This document shows, piece by piece, positions 11,037 to 24,234 of a stretch of 64,000 nucleotides of DNA; the first letter of the stretch is position 1; each line of letters starts with the position of its first letter. The stretch is from assembly GCA_033964015.1 (NCBI GenBank), contig CM066924.1, positions 10,876,625-10,940,624 on the forward strand, given 5' to 3'. The notes beneath the pieces were generated by a model that saw nothing but the letters and a program-made list of their open reading frames with translations, was not told the DNA's origin and made no database searches. The stretch comes from Scolanthus callimorphus (lineage: Eukaryota; Cnidaria; Anthozoa; Actiniaria; Edwardsiidae). Both the position numbers and the translations under genes were made by a program.

Positions 11037-11571
11037 AATTTTTTTAATTTTAAATCTTTTTTCATTCAATTGATCAAACGACATATAAAAGGACACAGGG
11101 TTTCGGTTTGGGCTTCCCTGGTGTTTATTTAAAATTAGATATATGACCAGATGTATGTTTATGTATGTGTACATGTTTACATTCGAGTAAATAAACCTTC
11201 CAACACTTGAATTACACAAATATGTTACCAGGGATAGTAGAATAAACGCCGCAGAAAAAGGGTTGGGTGGGTGGGAAGTTAAAAGCGCACGCGAGATAGA
11301 ACAACTGAGGTCCTAACAGCGCAACCCGAGTACAAATACAGTCCATCGCATACCGCGGAAAAGCCGCCAAACCCACCCATTTCCTTTGGCGCATAAATGA
11401 TACATTCTTGCGGTCTTACATGATACTGAGCGGAACACGTACATTATAGCACTATCTACAATCTAGCTTTAAACCTTTATTAATCTAGCGAATAATAAAA
11501 ACCTTTTAACGAAGACTAGTGAGCAGCACAAGGAGTGACACTTGAAGTTGTAAAAGTAATGTAATTTATTT

Positions 11572-11606
11572 CCGACGCGTTTCGTCTCTTAGAGAGACTT
11601 CATCAG
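11572..11606 (-). ncRNA. HHR-B, U3
   Basis: Core and stems identical to U1. Confidence 0.5.
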
Positions 11607-11789
11607 AGAATAACAGTTTACAACTTAGCTATGGCATATATAACACGAAATTACATACGTGTGAGTGCTAACTTCCGTAGGAAGTGATTCTTATGCCGTA
11701 AAAGACGTTCCTAAACGCCCATTATGTTATTGAACGTGTGGGCCTGTAATAGCTTTTGGGGGCATACGATGGCCCACAAAAAAACAAGC

Positions 11790-13191
11790 TTACTTGCATA
11801 GGTGTGCCAAGGTAGTGGTAGACTTATAGCTAACAATGCAGTCTAGGTCTGGTAGATGTCTCTGGATTATCCGCTTGATATTGGCATTGCTACAATTAAA
11901 TGTAGACTTAAAAACGACCATTCTGCGGCGCCGCGACTTCGCCTTCCTGGTAAGCCACCTACAGGTAGCTCTATTACAGTACTGGACCTCTCTGAACAAT
12001 GGCAACAGAAAGCGAAGGGGATATCTGCGAAGTCTAAGGCGCTTTCATCTTTGGTACTGGGTCCGTGAAGCAGCGTTTTTCCTGACCTATCTATTTTTAG
12101 AAAAAATTTGGCTCGAATCGTTGTAGAAATTGTCCAATCAGCGTCCAGGCAGCTTCCAAGTCTCAATATTGTATAAATTATCTCCATCGATAAACATGGC
12201 GGAAAGAAGCGACGACTGACTCTGCGAGTCAAATTCCACATGTAAATCTCTATAGTAGTTTATTACTCGGTTCGGTATCTGGGATAACAATTATAGCAGA
12301 AGTTCTAAGATCAAAGTACCCAGAAAAATCGCGTTTCAAACTTTTATACGGGGATGCTCGGCCCAGATTCTGGACCCCTTACCCTTCTTTATACCAATTT
12401 CAGAGCAAAAAAGGTACCCCTTTCTTATACCAAAGCCGAAAAAGGTACCCCTTTCTTATACCAAGCCTGAAAAATCGGATTTATGCTCTGTTAAAAAATA
12501 AACGATTTTGCTCGCGCGTTGCGGTTGAACAACCGATAAAATACAGACCCTTTTTTATACGAAAATTACAAGTTTTCCTACTGTTTTTATACCCAGTCCA
12601 GCCTGAAAACCCTACCCCTTTCTTATACCTCCAGCCTGAAAACACTACCCCTTTCGGGCCGAGCATGCCCGTATAGTCCAATATAGGGAGTATCCCCCCG
12701 GGCCTCCACCGCAATCTTGTGTTTCGGCACTGTGTGGACCTCTTGGGGAACCAGCAACAAATTTAAAATGCAAATTCGTATCTAAAAATAACTAGGTCAG
12801 GAAATGCGCTGCCTCAACTATATAGGTTAAATGAAAGCTCCTACTCATGGGCTCCTGGTGCAATTAAATGCCTCGAACGTGGAACTATTTCTGGAATAGC
12901 GCATATAAGCTCGCCCCTTATGAACGCTTTTTTATTGCTTGAGGGATGAAATGATTCAAAGGGAATGTACAAATATTTGTTAAGTGGCTTCTGGAAAGTG
13001 GAAAATTGCAAAGTGCTAAGCGTGGCATCTTTATAAAGAAATAAATCCAGAAACGATATACTACTATCATCAATAACATAAGTTAGATTGATACGTTCAT
13101 TTCTATTGTTGAGATAGCCTAGGAATTCTAGTAGCGCTTCCTTGGAGTCATCCCAGATAAGGAATATATCATCAATAAATGTCTCTTTCAA
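11790..13191 (-). pseudogene. PLE2 remnant, U3
   Basis: Palm 12866-13191, C-terminal part 11790-12044, with the same 46-bp loss as U1 and U2. Confidence 0.63.
12045..12856. mobile_element. MULE-like element, left end deleted, with MITE-2 (U3)
   Basis: As U1; MITE-2 at 12345-12675. Confidence 0.72.
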
Positions 13192-14854
13192 TGTCTATGT
13201 TCAAAAGACGTCCTCTGAGAAGTTCGAGCAGCCCAGAAATAGGATAAAAAGAGAGCAACATCACGTACAAGTGCTCTATTTGCCGATAAAGTCATAGAAA
13301 GTTGTGTTCTAATGCTTTTATGATATTTATTTTATCGGTGTAATAGAGGATAGATTTGGAGCAATCAGAGCGCGCGTTATATCGTAGCTATATTATAATT
13401 GCAATTATGGAATAGATCTCGCCATATCCAATAGTGTTCAGTATATCGAAATCTATCACTGTTCCAAATTTCATGCTTTTATCACAAAGTGAACAATTCG
13501 TATCAAATTTGGCACCATTCTGCCGGACTATTACTGGGACATCAATTTATACTTGTGGGAATGCGTACAAAAAAAGACGGCAAATAACCGTAATCCAAGT
13601 CCGTATGTGCACTCGGTATTTTAGATCATGTGTTTGCCGGATGAAACTCGTTACTAGGACCACCATTAAGACTTACAGAAGATTGTTTTATACTTTTCGA
13701 CTTACAAGAGCTGCCCTGATAACACTGTTTCCTTTAGATGCTAAGCGTGGGACCTCAATTTACACTTTCCTGAGTGCATGCAATACTAGACGACTAATAG
13801 GTGCTCAGCGTCTTAGCGGATGCGTTTGGAGTATGAAACTTGTTATTGGGACCCCAATTTAGACTTCCAGGAGTTCGTACAGCACGGGAGGGCTATAACC
13901 GCTAAGACGCTGAGCACACACGCGGCCTTAAATTGCCGTTATTTAGCCCTCCCGTAGTGTACGCATTGATTTAAGTCTAAATTGACACGCTGGGCTGGCA
14001 AGTAATCAAATGCCGCCAGGACGGTATTACTCAAAGAGTTTTCATCCACTAAAGGAAACAGAGTGTTACGAGCTAAACAGAGTGTTATAAGTGAAACGTT
14101 TATAAGCCATATAAGTTGTACGCGCTTCGGTTAGTCTTAAATGTCGTCCCTGTAACGACTTGCATACGTTAAACAAGTCAGCTACAACGCCGATTACACA
14201 TGCGAACTTCAACTATGGCTATTAGCCGTCTAGTATTGTATGCACTCGGGCAAGTCCAAATTGATGTCCCATCAACAAAATTTCAAACTCAAAACTCATC
14301 CCATAACACGCTTAGCACACATAGGGAGTTCAATTACCGTTATATTTTTATTAGCCTTATAATTTTGCACGCGCTTCGGGATTTCTTCGGGATATCTTAA
14401 TTAACGTTTATCACATCAGCTAAAAGGTCGATCACACAGTCTTCAATTATGGTTATTAGCCGTTATAAACCGTATGCACTTCGGCACGTCTGAATTGAGG
14501 TCCGAGTAAGTAGTTTCATACTCAAAACACATCCGCTTAGAAGCTGAGCGCGCATATTAGGACTCAATTACTGTTACGGTATACACTAAAGGAAACAGAG
14601 GGTTATTCATAAGCGCAACTCTTATGTATAGTTCTGGACAACTTCCGTAAGTCTTAATTGAGGTCCTAGTAACGAGTTTTATCCTGCAAACACATGAGTT
14701 AAAACGCCGAGTGCACAAACGGACTTCAGTTACGATCATTAACTTGTTCTTGTGACACCAATTTAGACTTCAATGAGTGCGAACACTACAGTCATTGAAT
14801 GTGTGTTCAGCGTCCTAAGTTAGGGAAGAAAAAAGAAAACAGAAACGCAGAATG

Positions 14855-14892
14855 TGTCAACGTTTCGGACATTTATTTCGGTCCTTCTTCAG
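14855..14892 (-). ncRNA. HHR-A, U3
   Basis: Identical to U1. Confidence 0.45.
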
Positions 14893-15031
14893 GGCGACTA
14901 AAACCGTTACAAAAGCACGTATATATATATATACAAACAAGATAGAGAATACGGGATAATAAAAGGGGTAAGTTCTAGAGTTCGTCTTTGATATTCAGGC
15001 CATTTTGGGCCATGGTTTTCAGGGTGTCCAT

Positions 15032-16086
15032 TCAATAGCCCTCAGCACCTGTGAGGTCTCTAGAGTTAGAAACCCGCTTAATACATTTAATCTTCAGATC
15101 TTCTAGGGTGTGTCCCGCGTTGCTTGTGTTGAAATGGGCCGCAACAGGGTTGCTATCCGCATATTTGGCCCAGTTCTTAATAGTGCACTTATGCGAAAGC
15201 GTGCATGTTAGGTTTCCCCAACGAACTGCTTTTCGCATCTCTGCCAGGTAATGAGTTACACAGCGTTCTTCGTTTTGTATTTGAGCTGACTGTTGATGTT
15301 ATACTCTTTGCCGGTAGTGGTGCTGGAGAACGTGGCGCTCACATCCACATATGCGCATGTTCCACACCTTTTGTCGCGGCACAGCTTCATGCCTCGCTGG
15401 GTTTCTATTGTGTCGGATGCTGGTAAACGAGCTCGAACCAGGTGGTCACCTCGGGTTTGGCGGGCGCCTGAATGCTACCATAGGTGGTTCTTTTAGCACT
15501 GCGCGTACCCTGTCAGAGATACAAGCGATGGGAAATGCGTCTCTGACAATCCGTGGCGCGTTACGTGGATGGAACGTCATGACTAGCGGAACTCTGTTGT
15601 TGTTGCGCTGACGAGACCGCACCTGGAGAACATCGGAACGACGGATCTGTGAGACTCTTGTGATGCTCTGCAGTGCAAGGTCTTGTTTATACCCTCTTGA
15701 GATGAGAAACCTCGTGAGCTTATCACAGCGTTGATGGAATGCTTCCTCGGTCGAGCGGAACCTCCTCAAACGCAGGGCTAAGGAGTACGGGATGCTTGTT
15801 TTGCAGTGGGTGCGGTGGGCATGATGTCCAGAGTAGGTACTGATGTGTGTCCGTGGGCTTCCAGTACAAGTCTGTCTGAAGGGAACCATGGGCCTTGGAG
15901 ACTTTGACATCCAGGAAATCCACACTATCGGTAGACTGTGTAGCTGTGAATTTGATGGTTTCATGGATGTTGTTAGCTCACTGTAGAACATCTTCAAAGC
16001 TGTCTTCTCCATGGGTCCAAATACCGAAGATGTCATCTAAGCATCGCCACCAAATCAGAGGTTTTAGCGGTGCTTGGCTGAGGATA
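15032..16086 (-). pseudogene. PLE1 remnant, U3/U4 copy
   Basis: Same disabled structure as the two preceding copies, with no private change noticed. Confidence 0.8.
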
Positions 16087-16203
16087 GATAGAGATTATTA
16101 CATGGTAAGAACTCGTTTTTATTCACGAGTTTTCGTGTCGGTATGACGCGAAAAACGAGTGAATAATACGATATCAAGCTCTTGCCATGTAATAATCTCT
16201 ATC
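16087..16203. mobile_element. MITE-1, U4
   Basis: Same sequence and position as in U1. Confidence 0.85.
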
Positions 16204-16738
16204 AATTTTTTTAATTTTAAATCTTTTTTCATTCAATTGATCAAACGACATATAAAAGGACACAGGGTTTCGGTTTGGGCTTCCCTGGTGTTTATTTAAA
16301 ATTAGATATATGACCAGATGTATGTTTATGTATGTGTACATGTTTACATTCGAGTAAATAAACCTTCCAACACTTGAATTACACAAATATGTTACCAGGG
16401 ATAGTAGAATAAACGCCGCAGAAAAAGGGTTGGGTGGGTGGGAAGTTAAAAGCGCACGCGAGATAGAACAACTGAGGTCCTAACAGCGCAACCCGAGTAC
16501 AAATACAGTCCATCGCATACCGCGGAAAAGCCGCCAAACCCACCCATTTCCTTTGGCGCATAAATGATACATTCTTGCGGTCTTACATGATACTGAGCGG
16601 AACACGTACATTATAGCACTATCTACAATCTAGCTTTAAACCTTTATTAATCTAGCGAATAATAAAAACCTTTTAACGAAGACTAGTGAGCAGCACAAGG
16701 AGTGACACTTGAAGTTGTAAAAGTAATGTAATTTATTT

Positions 16739-16773
16739 CCGACGCGTTTCGTCTCTTAGAGAGACTTCATCAG
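16739..16773 (-). ncRNA. HHR-B, U4
   Basis: Core and stems identical to U1. Confidence 0.5.
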
Positions 16774-16956
16774 AGAATAACAGTTTACAACTTAGCTATG
16801 GCATATATAACACGAAATTACATACGTGTGAGTGCTAACTTCCGTAGGAAGTGATTCTTATGCCGTAAAAGACGTTCCTAAACGCCCATTATGTTATTGA
16901 ACGTGTGGGCCTGTAATAGCTTTTGGGGGCATACGATGGCCCACAAAAAAACAAGC

Positions 16957-18404
16957 TTACTTGCATAGGTGTGCCAAGGTAGTGGTAGACTTATAGCTAA
17001 CAATGCAGTCTAGGTCTGGTAGATGTCTCTGGATTATCCGCTTGATATTGGCATTGCTACAATTAAATGTAGACTTAAAAACGACCATTCTGCGGCGCCG
17101 CGACTTCGCCTTCCTGGTAAGCCACCTACAGGTAGCTCTATTACAGTACTGGACCTCTCTGAACAATGGCAACAGAAAGCGAAGGGGATATCTGCGAAGT
17201 CTAAGGCGCTTCCAAAAATTATTACGGGTGCAATCAGGAGCCCATAAGTAGGAGCTTTCATCTTTGGTACTGGGTCCGTGAAGCAGCGTTTTTCCTGACC
17301 TATCTATTTTTAGAAAAAATTTGGCTCGAATCGTTGTAGAAATTGTCCAATCAGCGTCCAGGCAGCTTCCAAGTCTCAATATTGTATAAATTATCTCCAT
17401 CGATAAACATGGCGGAAAGAAGCGACGACTGACTCTGCGAGTCAAATTCCACATGTAAATCTCTATAGTAGTTTATTACTCGGTTCGGTATCTGGGATAA
17501 CAATTATAGCAGAAGTTCTAAGATCAAAGTACCCAGAAAAATCGCGTTTCAAACTTTTATACGGGGATGCTCGGCCCAGATTCTGGACCCCTTACCCTTC
17601 TTTATACCAATTTCAGAGCAAAAAAGGTACCCCTTTCTTATACCAAAGCCGAAAAAGGTACCCCTTTCTTATACCAAGCCTGAAAAATCGGATTTATGCT
17701 CTGTTAAAAAATAAACGATTTTGCTCGCGCGTTGCGGTTGAACAACCGATAAAATACAGACCCTTTTTTATACGAAAATTACAAGTTTTCCTACTGTTTT
17801 TATACCCAGTCCAGCCTGAAAACCCTACCCCTTTCTTATACCTCCAGCCTGAAAACACTACCCCTTTCGGGCCGAGCATGCCCGTATAGTCCAATATAGG
17901 GAGTATCCCCCCGGGCCTCCACCGCAATCTTGTGTTTCGGCACTGTGTGGACCTCTTGGGGAACCAGCAACAAATTTAAAATGCAAATTCGTATCTAAAA
18001 ATAACTAGGTCAGGAAATGCGCTGCCTCAACTATATAGGTTAAATGAAAGCTCCTACTCATGGGCTCCTGGTGCAATTAAATGCCTCGAACGTGGAACTA
18101 TTTCTGGAATAGCGCATATAAGCTCGCCCCTTATGAACGCTTTTTTATTGCTTGAGGGATGAAATGATTCAAAGGGAATGTACAAATATTTGTTAAGTGG
18201 CTTCTGGAAAGTGGAAAATTGCAAAGTGCTAAGCGTGGCATCTTTATAAAGAAATAAATCCAGAAACGATATACTACTATCATCAATAACATAAGTTAGA
18301 TTGATACGTTCATTTCTATTGTTGAGATAGCCTAGGAATTCTAGTAGCGCTTCCTTGGAGTCATCCCAGATAAGGAATATATCATCAATAAATGTCTCTT
18401 TCAA
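16957..18404 (-). pseudogene. PLE2 remnant, U4 (both insertion borders kept)
   Basis: Most informative copy: palm 18079-18404, C-terminal part 16957-17226, and the insertion between them flanked by GGTGCAATC and GGTGCAATT. The C-terminal part reads open through RLRLRRYPLRFLLPLF into the NCSNANIKRII motif, within a 165-codon stretch (16957-17454) that also runs through unrelated insertion sequence. Confidence 0.67.
17236..18069. mobile_element. MULE-like TIR element (834 bp) in PLE2, U4, containing MITE-2
   Basis: Terminal inverted repeats of about 26 bp: AGGAGCCCATAAGTAGGAGC at the left and GCTCCTACTCATGGGCTCCT at the right. Direct flanks are GGTGCAATC (17227-17235) and GGTGCAATT (18070-18078), a 9-bp duplication with one mismatch. 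A 9-bp duplication fits Mutator-like elements; no transposase is present. It carries MITE-2 at 17558-17888, whose ends TATACGGGGATGCTCGGCCC and GGGCCGAGCATGCCCGTATA pair with one mismatch, with TA at the borders. MITE-2 is filled with short degenerate repeats of the type GGTACCCCTTTCTTATACC. Confidence 0.75.
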
Positions 18405-20067
18405 TGTCTATGTTCAAAAGACGTCCTCTGAGAAGTTCGAGCAGCCCAGAAATAGGATAAAAAGAGAGCAACATCACGTACAAGTGCTCTATTTGCCGAT
18501 AAAGTCATAGAAAGTTGTGTTCTAATGCTTTTATGATATTTATTTTATCGGTGTAATAGAGGATAGATTTGGAGCAATCAGAGCGCGCGTTATATCGTAG
18601 CTATATTATAATTGCAATTATGGAATAGATCTCGCCATATCCAATAGTGTTCAGTATATCGAAATCTATCACTGTTCCAAATTTCATGCTTTTATCACAA
18701 AGTGAACAATTCGTATCAAATTTGGCACCATTCTGCCGGACTATTACTGGGACATCAATTTATACTTGTGGGAATGCGTACAAAAAAAGACGGCAAATAA
18801 CCGTAATCCAAGTCCGTATGTGCACTCGGTATTTTAGATCATGTGTTTGCCGGATGAAACTCGTTACTAGGACCACCATTAAGACTTACAGAAGATTGTT
18901 TTATACTTTTCGACTTACAAGAGCTGCCCTGATAACACTGTTTCCTTTAGATGCTAAGCGTGGGACCTCAATTTACACTTTCCTGAGTGCATGCAATACT
19001 AGACGACTAATAGGTGCTCAGCGTCTTAGCGGATGCGTTTGGAGTATGAAACTTGTTATTGGGACCCCAATTTAGACTTCCAGGAGTTCGTACAGCACGG
19101 GAGGGCTATAACCGCTAAGACGCTGAGCACACACGCGGCCTTAAATTGCCGTTATTTAGCCCTCCCGTAGTGTACGCATTGATTTAAGTCTAAATTGACA
19201 CGCTGGGCTGGCAAGTAATCAAATGCCGCCAGGACGGTATTACTCAAAGAGTTTTCATCCACTAAAGGAAACAGAGTGTTACGAGCTAAACAGAGTGTTA
19301 TAAGTGAAACGTTTATAAGCCATATAAGTTGTACGCGCTTCGGTTAGTCTTAAATGTCGTCCCTGTAACGACTTGCATACGTTAAACAAGTCAGCTACAA
19401 CGCCGATTACACATGCGAACTTCAACTATGGCTATTAGCCGTCTAGTATTGTATGCACTCGGGCAAGTCCAAATTGATGTCCCATCAACAAAATTTCAAA
19501 CTCAAAACTCATCCCATAACACGCTTAGCACACATAGGGAGTTCAATTACCGTTATATTTTTATTAGCCTTATAATTTTGCACGCGCTTCGGGATTTCTT
19601 CGGGATATCTTAATTAACGTTTATCACATCAGCTAAAAGGTCGATCACACAGTCTTCAATTATGGTTATTAGCCGTTATAAACCGTATGCACTTCGGCAC
19701 GTCTGAATTGAGGTCCGAGTAAGTAGTTTCATACTCAAAACACATCCGCTTAGAAGCTGAGCGCGCATATTAGGACTCAATTACTGTTACGGTATACACT
19801 AAAGGAAACAGAGGGTTATTCATAAGCGCAACTCTTATGTATAGTTCTGGACAACTTCCGTAAGTCTTAATTGAGGTCCTAGTAACGAGTTTTATCCTGC
19901 AAACACATGAGTTAAAACGCCGAGTGCACAAACGGACTTCAGTTACGATCATTAACTTGTTCTTGTGACACCAATTTAGACTTCAATGAGTGCGAACACT
20001 ACAGTCATTGAATGTGTGTTCAGCGTCCTAAGTTAGGGAAGAAAAAAGAAAACAGAAACGCAGAATG

Positions 20068-20105
20068 TGTCAACGTTTCGGACATTTATTTCGGTCCTTC
20101 TTCAG
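20068..20105 (-). ncRNA. HHR-A, U4
   Basis: Identical to U1. Confidence 0.45.
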
Positions 20106-20246
20106 GGCGACTAAAACCGTTACAAAAGCACGTATATATATATATATACAAACAAGATAGAGAATACGGGATAATAAAAGGGGTAAGTTCTAGAGTTCGT
20201 CTTTGATATTCAGGCCATTTTGGGCCATGGTTTTCAGGGTGTCCAT

Positions 20247-21302
20247 TCAATAGCCCTCAGCACCTGTGAGGTCTCTAGAGTTAGAAACCCGCTTAATACA
20301 TTTAATCTTCAGATCTTCTAGGGTGTGTCCCGCGTTGCTTGTGTTGAAATGGGCCGCAACAGGGTTGCTATCCGCATATTTGGCCCAGTTCTTAATAGTG
20401 CACTTATGCGAAAGCGTGCATGTTAGGTTTCCCCAACGAACTGCTTTTCGCATCTCTGCCAGGTAATGAGTTACACAGCGTTCTTCGTTTTGTATTTGAG
20501 CTGACTGTTGATGTTATACTCTTTGCCGGTAGTGGTGCTGGAGAACGTGGCGCTCACATCCACATATGCGCATGTTCCACACCTTTTGTCGCGGCACAGC
20601 TTCATGCCTCGCTGGGTTTCTATTGTGTCGGATGCTGGTAAACGAGCTCGAACCAGGTGGTCACCTCGGGTTTGGCGGGCGCCTGAATGCTACCATAGGT
20701 GGTTCCTTTTAGCACTGCGCGTACCCTGTCAGAGATACAAGCGATGGGAAATGCGTCTCTGACAATCCGTGGCGCGTTACGTGGATGGAACGTCATGACT
20801 AGCGGAACTCTGTTGTTGTTGCGCTGACGAGACCGCACCTGGAGAACATCGGAACGACGGATCTGTGAGACTCTTGTGATGCTCTGCAGTGCAAGGTCTT
20901 GTTTATACCCTCTTGAGATGAGAAACCTCGTGAGCTTATCACAGCGTTGATGGAATGCTTCCTCGGTCGAGCGGAACCTCCTCAAACGCAGGGCTAAGGA
21001 GTACGGGATGCTTGTTTTGCAGTGGGTGCGGTGGGCATGATGTCCAGAGTAGGTACTGATGTGTGTCCGTGGGCTTCCAGTACAAGTCTGTCTGAAGGGA
21101 ACCATGGGCCTTGGAGACTTTGACATCCAGGAAATCCACACTATCGGTAGACTGTGTAGCTGTGAATTTGATGGTTTCATGGATGTTGTTAGCTCACTGT
21201 AGAACATCTTCAAAGCTGTCTTCTCCATGGGTCCAAATACCGAAGATGTCATCTAAGCATCGCCACCAAATCAGAGGTTTTAGCGGTGCTTGGCTGAGGA
21301 TA
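20247..21302 (-). pseudogene. PLE1 remnant, U4/U5 copy
   Basis: One extra C at about 20706 extends the longest minus-strand open stretch to 210 codons (20620-21252). The extension is in a frame that does not match the conserved PLE thumb, so it is not a repair. Confidence 0.8.
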
Positions 21303-21419
21303 GATAGAGATTATTACATGGTAAGAACTCGTTTTTATTCACGAGTTTTCGTGTCGGTATGACGCGAAAAACGAGTGAATAATACGATATCAAGCTCTTG
21401 CCATGTAATAATCTCTATC
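21303..21419. mobile_element. MITE-1, U5
   Basis: Same sequence and position as in U1. Confidence 0.85.
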
Positions 21420-21954
21420 AATTTTTTTAATTTTAAATCTTTTTTCATTCAATTGATCAAACGACATATAAAAGGACACAGGGTTTCGGTTTGGGCTTCC
21501 CTGGTGTTTATTTAAAATTAGATATATGACCAGATGTATGTTTATGTATGTGTACATGTTTACATTCGAGTAAATAAACCTTCCAACACTTGAATTACAC
21601 AAATATGTTACCAGGGATAGTAGAATAAACGCCGCAGAAAAAGGGTTGGGTGGGTGGGAAGTTAAAAGCGCACGCGAGATAGAACAACTGAGGTCCTAAC
21701 AGCGCAACCCGAGTACAAATACAGTCCATCGCATACCGCGGAAAAGCCGCCAAACCCACCCATTTCCTTTGGCGCATAAATGATACATTCTTGCGGTCTT
21801 ACATGATACTGAGCGGAACACGTACATTATAGCACTATCTACAATCTAGCTTTAAACCTTTATTAATCTAGCGAATAATAAAAACCTTTTAACGAAGACT
21901 AGTGAGCAGCACAAGGAGTGACACTTGAAGTTGTAAAAGTAATGTAATTTATTT

Positions 21955-21989
21955 CCGACGCGTTTCGTCTCTTAGAGAGACTTCATCAG
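21955..21989 (-). ncRNA. HHR-B, U5
   Basis: Core and stems identical to U1. It survives although most of PLE2 is deleted in this unit. Confidence 0.5.
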
Positions 21990-22172
21990 AGAATAACAGT
22001 TTACAACTTAGCTATGGCATATATAACACGAAATTACATACGTGTGAGTGCTAACTTCCGTAGGAAGTGATTCTTATGCCGTAAAAGACGTTCCTAAACG
22101 CCCATTATGTTATTGAACGTGTGGGCCTGTAATAGCTTTTGGGGGCATACGATGGCCCACAAAAAAACAAGC

Positions 22173-22424
22173 TTACTTGCATAGGTGTGCCAAGGTAGTG
22201 GTAGACTTATAGCTAACAATGCAGTCTAGGTCTGGTAGATGTCTCTGGATTATCCGCTTGATATTGGCATTGCTACAATTAAATGTAGACTTAAAACGAC
22301 CATTCTGCGGCGCCGCGACTTCGCCTTCCTGGTAAGCCACCTACAGGTAGCTCTATTACAGTACTGGACCTCTCTGAACAATGGCAACAGAAAGCGAAGG
22401 GATATCTGCGAAGTCTAAGGCGCT
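22173..22424 (-). pseudogene. PLE2 C-terminal remnant only, U5
   Basis: The palm is lost in the U5 internal deletion. Additional one-base losses occur at about 22296 and 22400. Confidence 0.6.
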
Positions 22425-24057
22425 TGAGAAGTTCGAGCAGCCCAGAAATAGGATAAAAAGAGAGCAACATCACGTACAAAGTGCTCTATTTGCCGATAAA
22501 GTCATAGAAAGTTGTGTCTAATGCTTTTATGATATTTATTTTATCGGTGTAATAGAGGATAGATTTGGAGCAATCAGAGCGCGCGTTATATCGTAGCTAT
22601 ATTATAATTGCAATTATGGAATAGATCTCGCCATATCCAATAGTGTTCAGTATATCGAAATCATCACTGTTCCAAATTTCATGCTTTTTCACAAAGTGAA
22701 CAATTCGTATCAATTTGGCACCATTCTGCCGGACTATTACTGGGACATCAATTTATACTTGTGGGAATGCGTACAAAAAAAGGAGGCAAATAACCGTAAT
22801 CCAAGTCCGTATGTGCACTCGGTATTTTAGATCATGTGTTGCCGGATGAAACTCGTTACTAGGACCACCATTAGACTTACAGAAGATTGTTTTATACTTT
22901 TCGACTTACAAGAGCTGCCCTGATAACACTGTTTCCTTTAGATGCTAAGCGTGGGACCTCAATTTACACTTTCCTGAGTGCATGCAATACTAGACGACTA
23001 ATAGGTGCTCAGCGTCTTAGCGGATGCGTTTGGAGTATGAAACTTGTTATTGGGACCCCAATTTAGACTTCCAGGAGTTCGTACAGCACGGGAGGGCTAT
23101 AACCGCTAAGACGCTGAGCACACACGCGGCCTTAAATTGCCGTTATTTAGCCCTCCCGTAGTGTACGCATTGATTTAAGTCTAAATTGACACGCTGGGCT
23201 GGCAAGTAATCAAATGCCGCCAGGACGGTATTACTCAAAGAGTTTTCATCCACTAAAGGAAACAGAGTGTTACGAGCTAAACAGAGTGTTATAAGTGAAA
23301 CGTTTATAAGCCATATAAGTTGTACGCGCTTCGGTTAGTCTTAAATGTCGTCCCTGTAACGACTTGCATACGTTAAACAAGTCAGCTACAACGCCGATTA
23401 CACATGCGAACTTCAACTATGGCTATTAGCCGTCTAGTATTGTATGCACTCGGGCAAGTCCAAATTGATGTCCCATCAACAAAATTTCAAACTCAAAACT
23501 CATCCCATAACACGCTTAGCACACATAGGGAGTTCAATTACCGTTATATTTTTATTAGCCTTATAATTTTGCACGCGCTTCGGGATTTCTTCGGGATATC
23601 TTAATTAACGTTTATCACATCAGCTAAAAGGTCGATCACACAGTCTTCAATTATGGTTATTAGCCGTTATAAACCGTATGCACTTCGGCACGTCTGAATT
23701 GAGGTCCGAGTAAGTAGTTTCATACTCAAAACACATCCGCTTAGAAGCTGAGCGCGCATATTAGGACTCAATTACTGTTACGGTATACACTAAAGGAAAC
23801 AGAGGTTATTCATAAGCGCAACTCTTATGTATAGTTCTGGACAACTTCCGTAAGTCTTAATTGAGGTCCTAGTAACGAGTTTTATCCTGCAAACACATGA
23901 GTTAAAACGCCGAGTGCACAAACGGACTTCAGTTACGATCATTAACTTGTTCTTGTGACACCAATTTAGACTTCAATGAGTGCGAACACTACAGTCATTG
24001 AATGTGTGTTCAGCGTCCTAAGTTAGGGAAGAAAAAAGAAAACAGAAACGCAGAATG

Positions 24058-24095
24058 TGTCAACGTTTCGGACATTTATTTCGGTCCTTCTTCAG
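24058..24095 (-). ncRNA. HHR-A, U5
   Basis: Identical to U1. Confidence 0.45.
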
Positions 24096-24234
24096 GGCGA
24101 CTAAAACCGTTACAAAAGCACGTATATATATATATACAAACAAGATAGAGAATACGGGATAATAAAAGGGGTAAGTTCTAGAGTTCGTCTTTGATATTCA
24201 GGCCATTTTGGGCCATGGTTTTCAGGGTGTCCAT

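Larger units (their letters stand above)
10335..15501. repeat. Array unit U3 (5167 bp)
   Basis: Same length as U1 and U2 and carries the same 46-bp deletion. At about 13677 it reads ACTTACAGAAG, as in U4 and U5, where U1, U2, U7 and U9 read ACTTACGGAAG. It is therefore intermediate between the two groups. Confidence 0.95.
15502..20717. repeat. Array unit U4 (5216 bp)
   Basis: Retains the 46 bp at about 17212-17257 that U1-U3 lack, so it keeps both ends of the MULE-like insertion. The TA repeat near 20130 is one dinucleotide longer. Its right edge reads GGTTCCTTTT rather than the GGTTCTTTT of U1-U3, which moves the PLE1 reading frame by one base. Confidence 0.95.
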
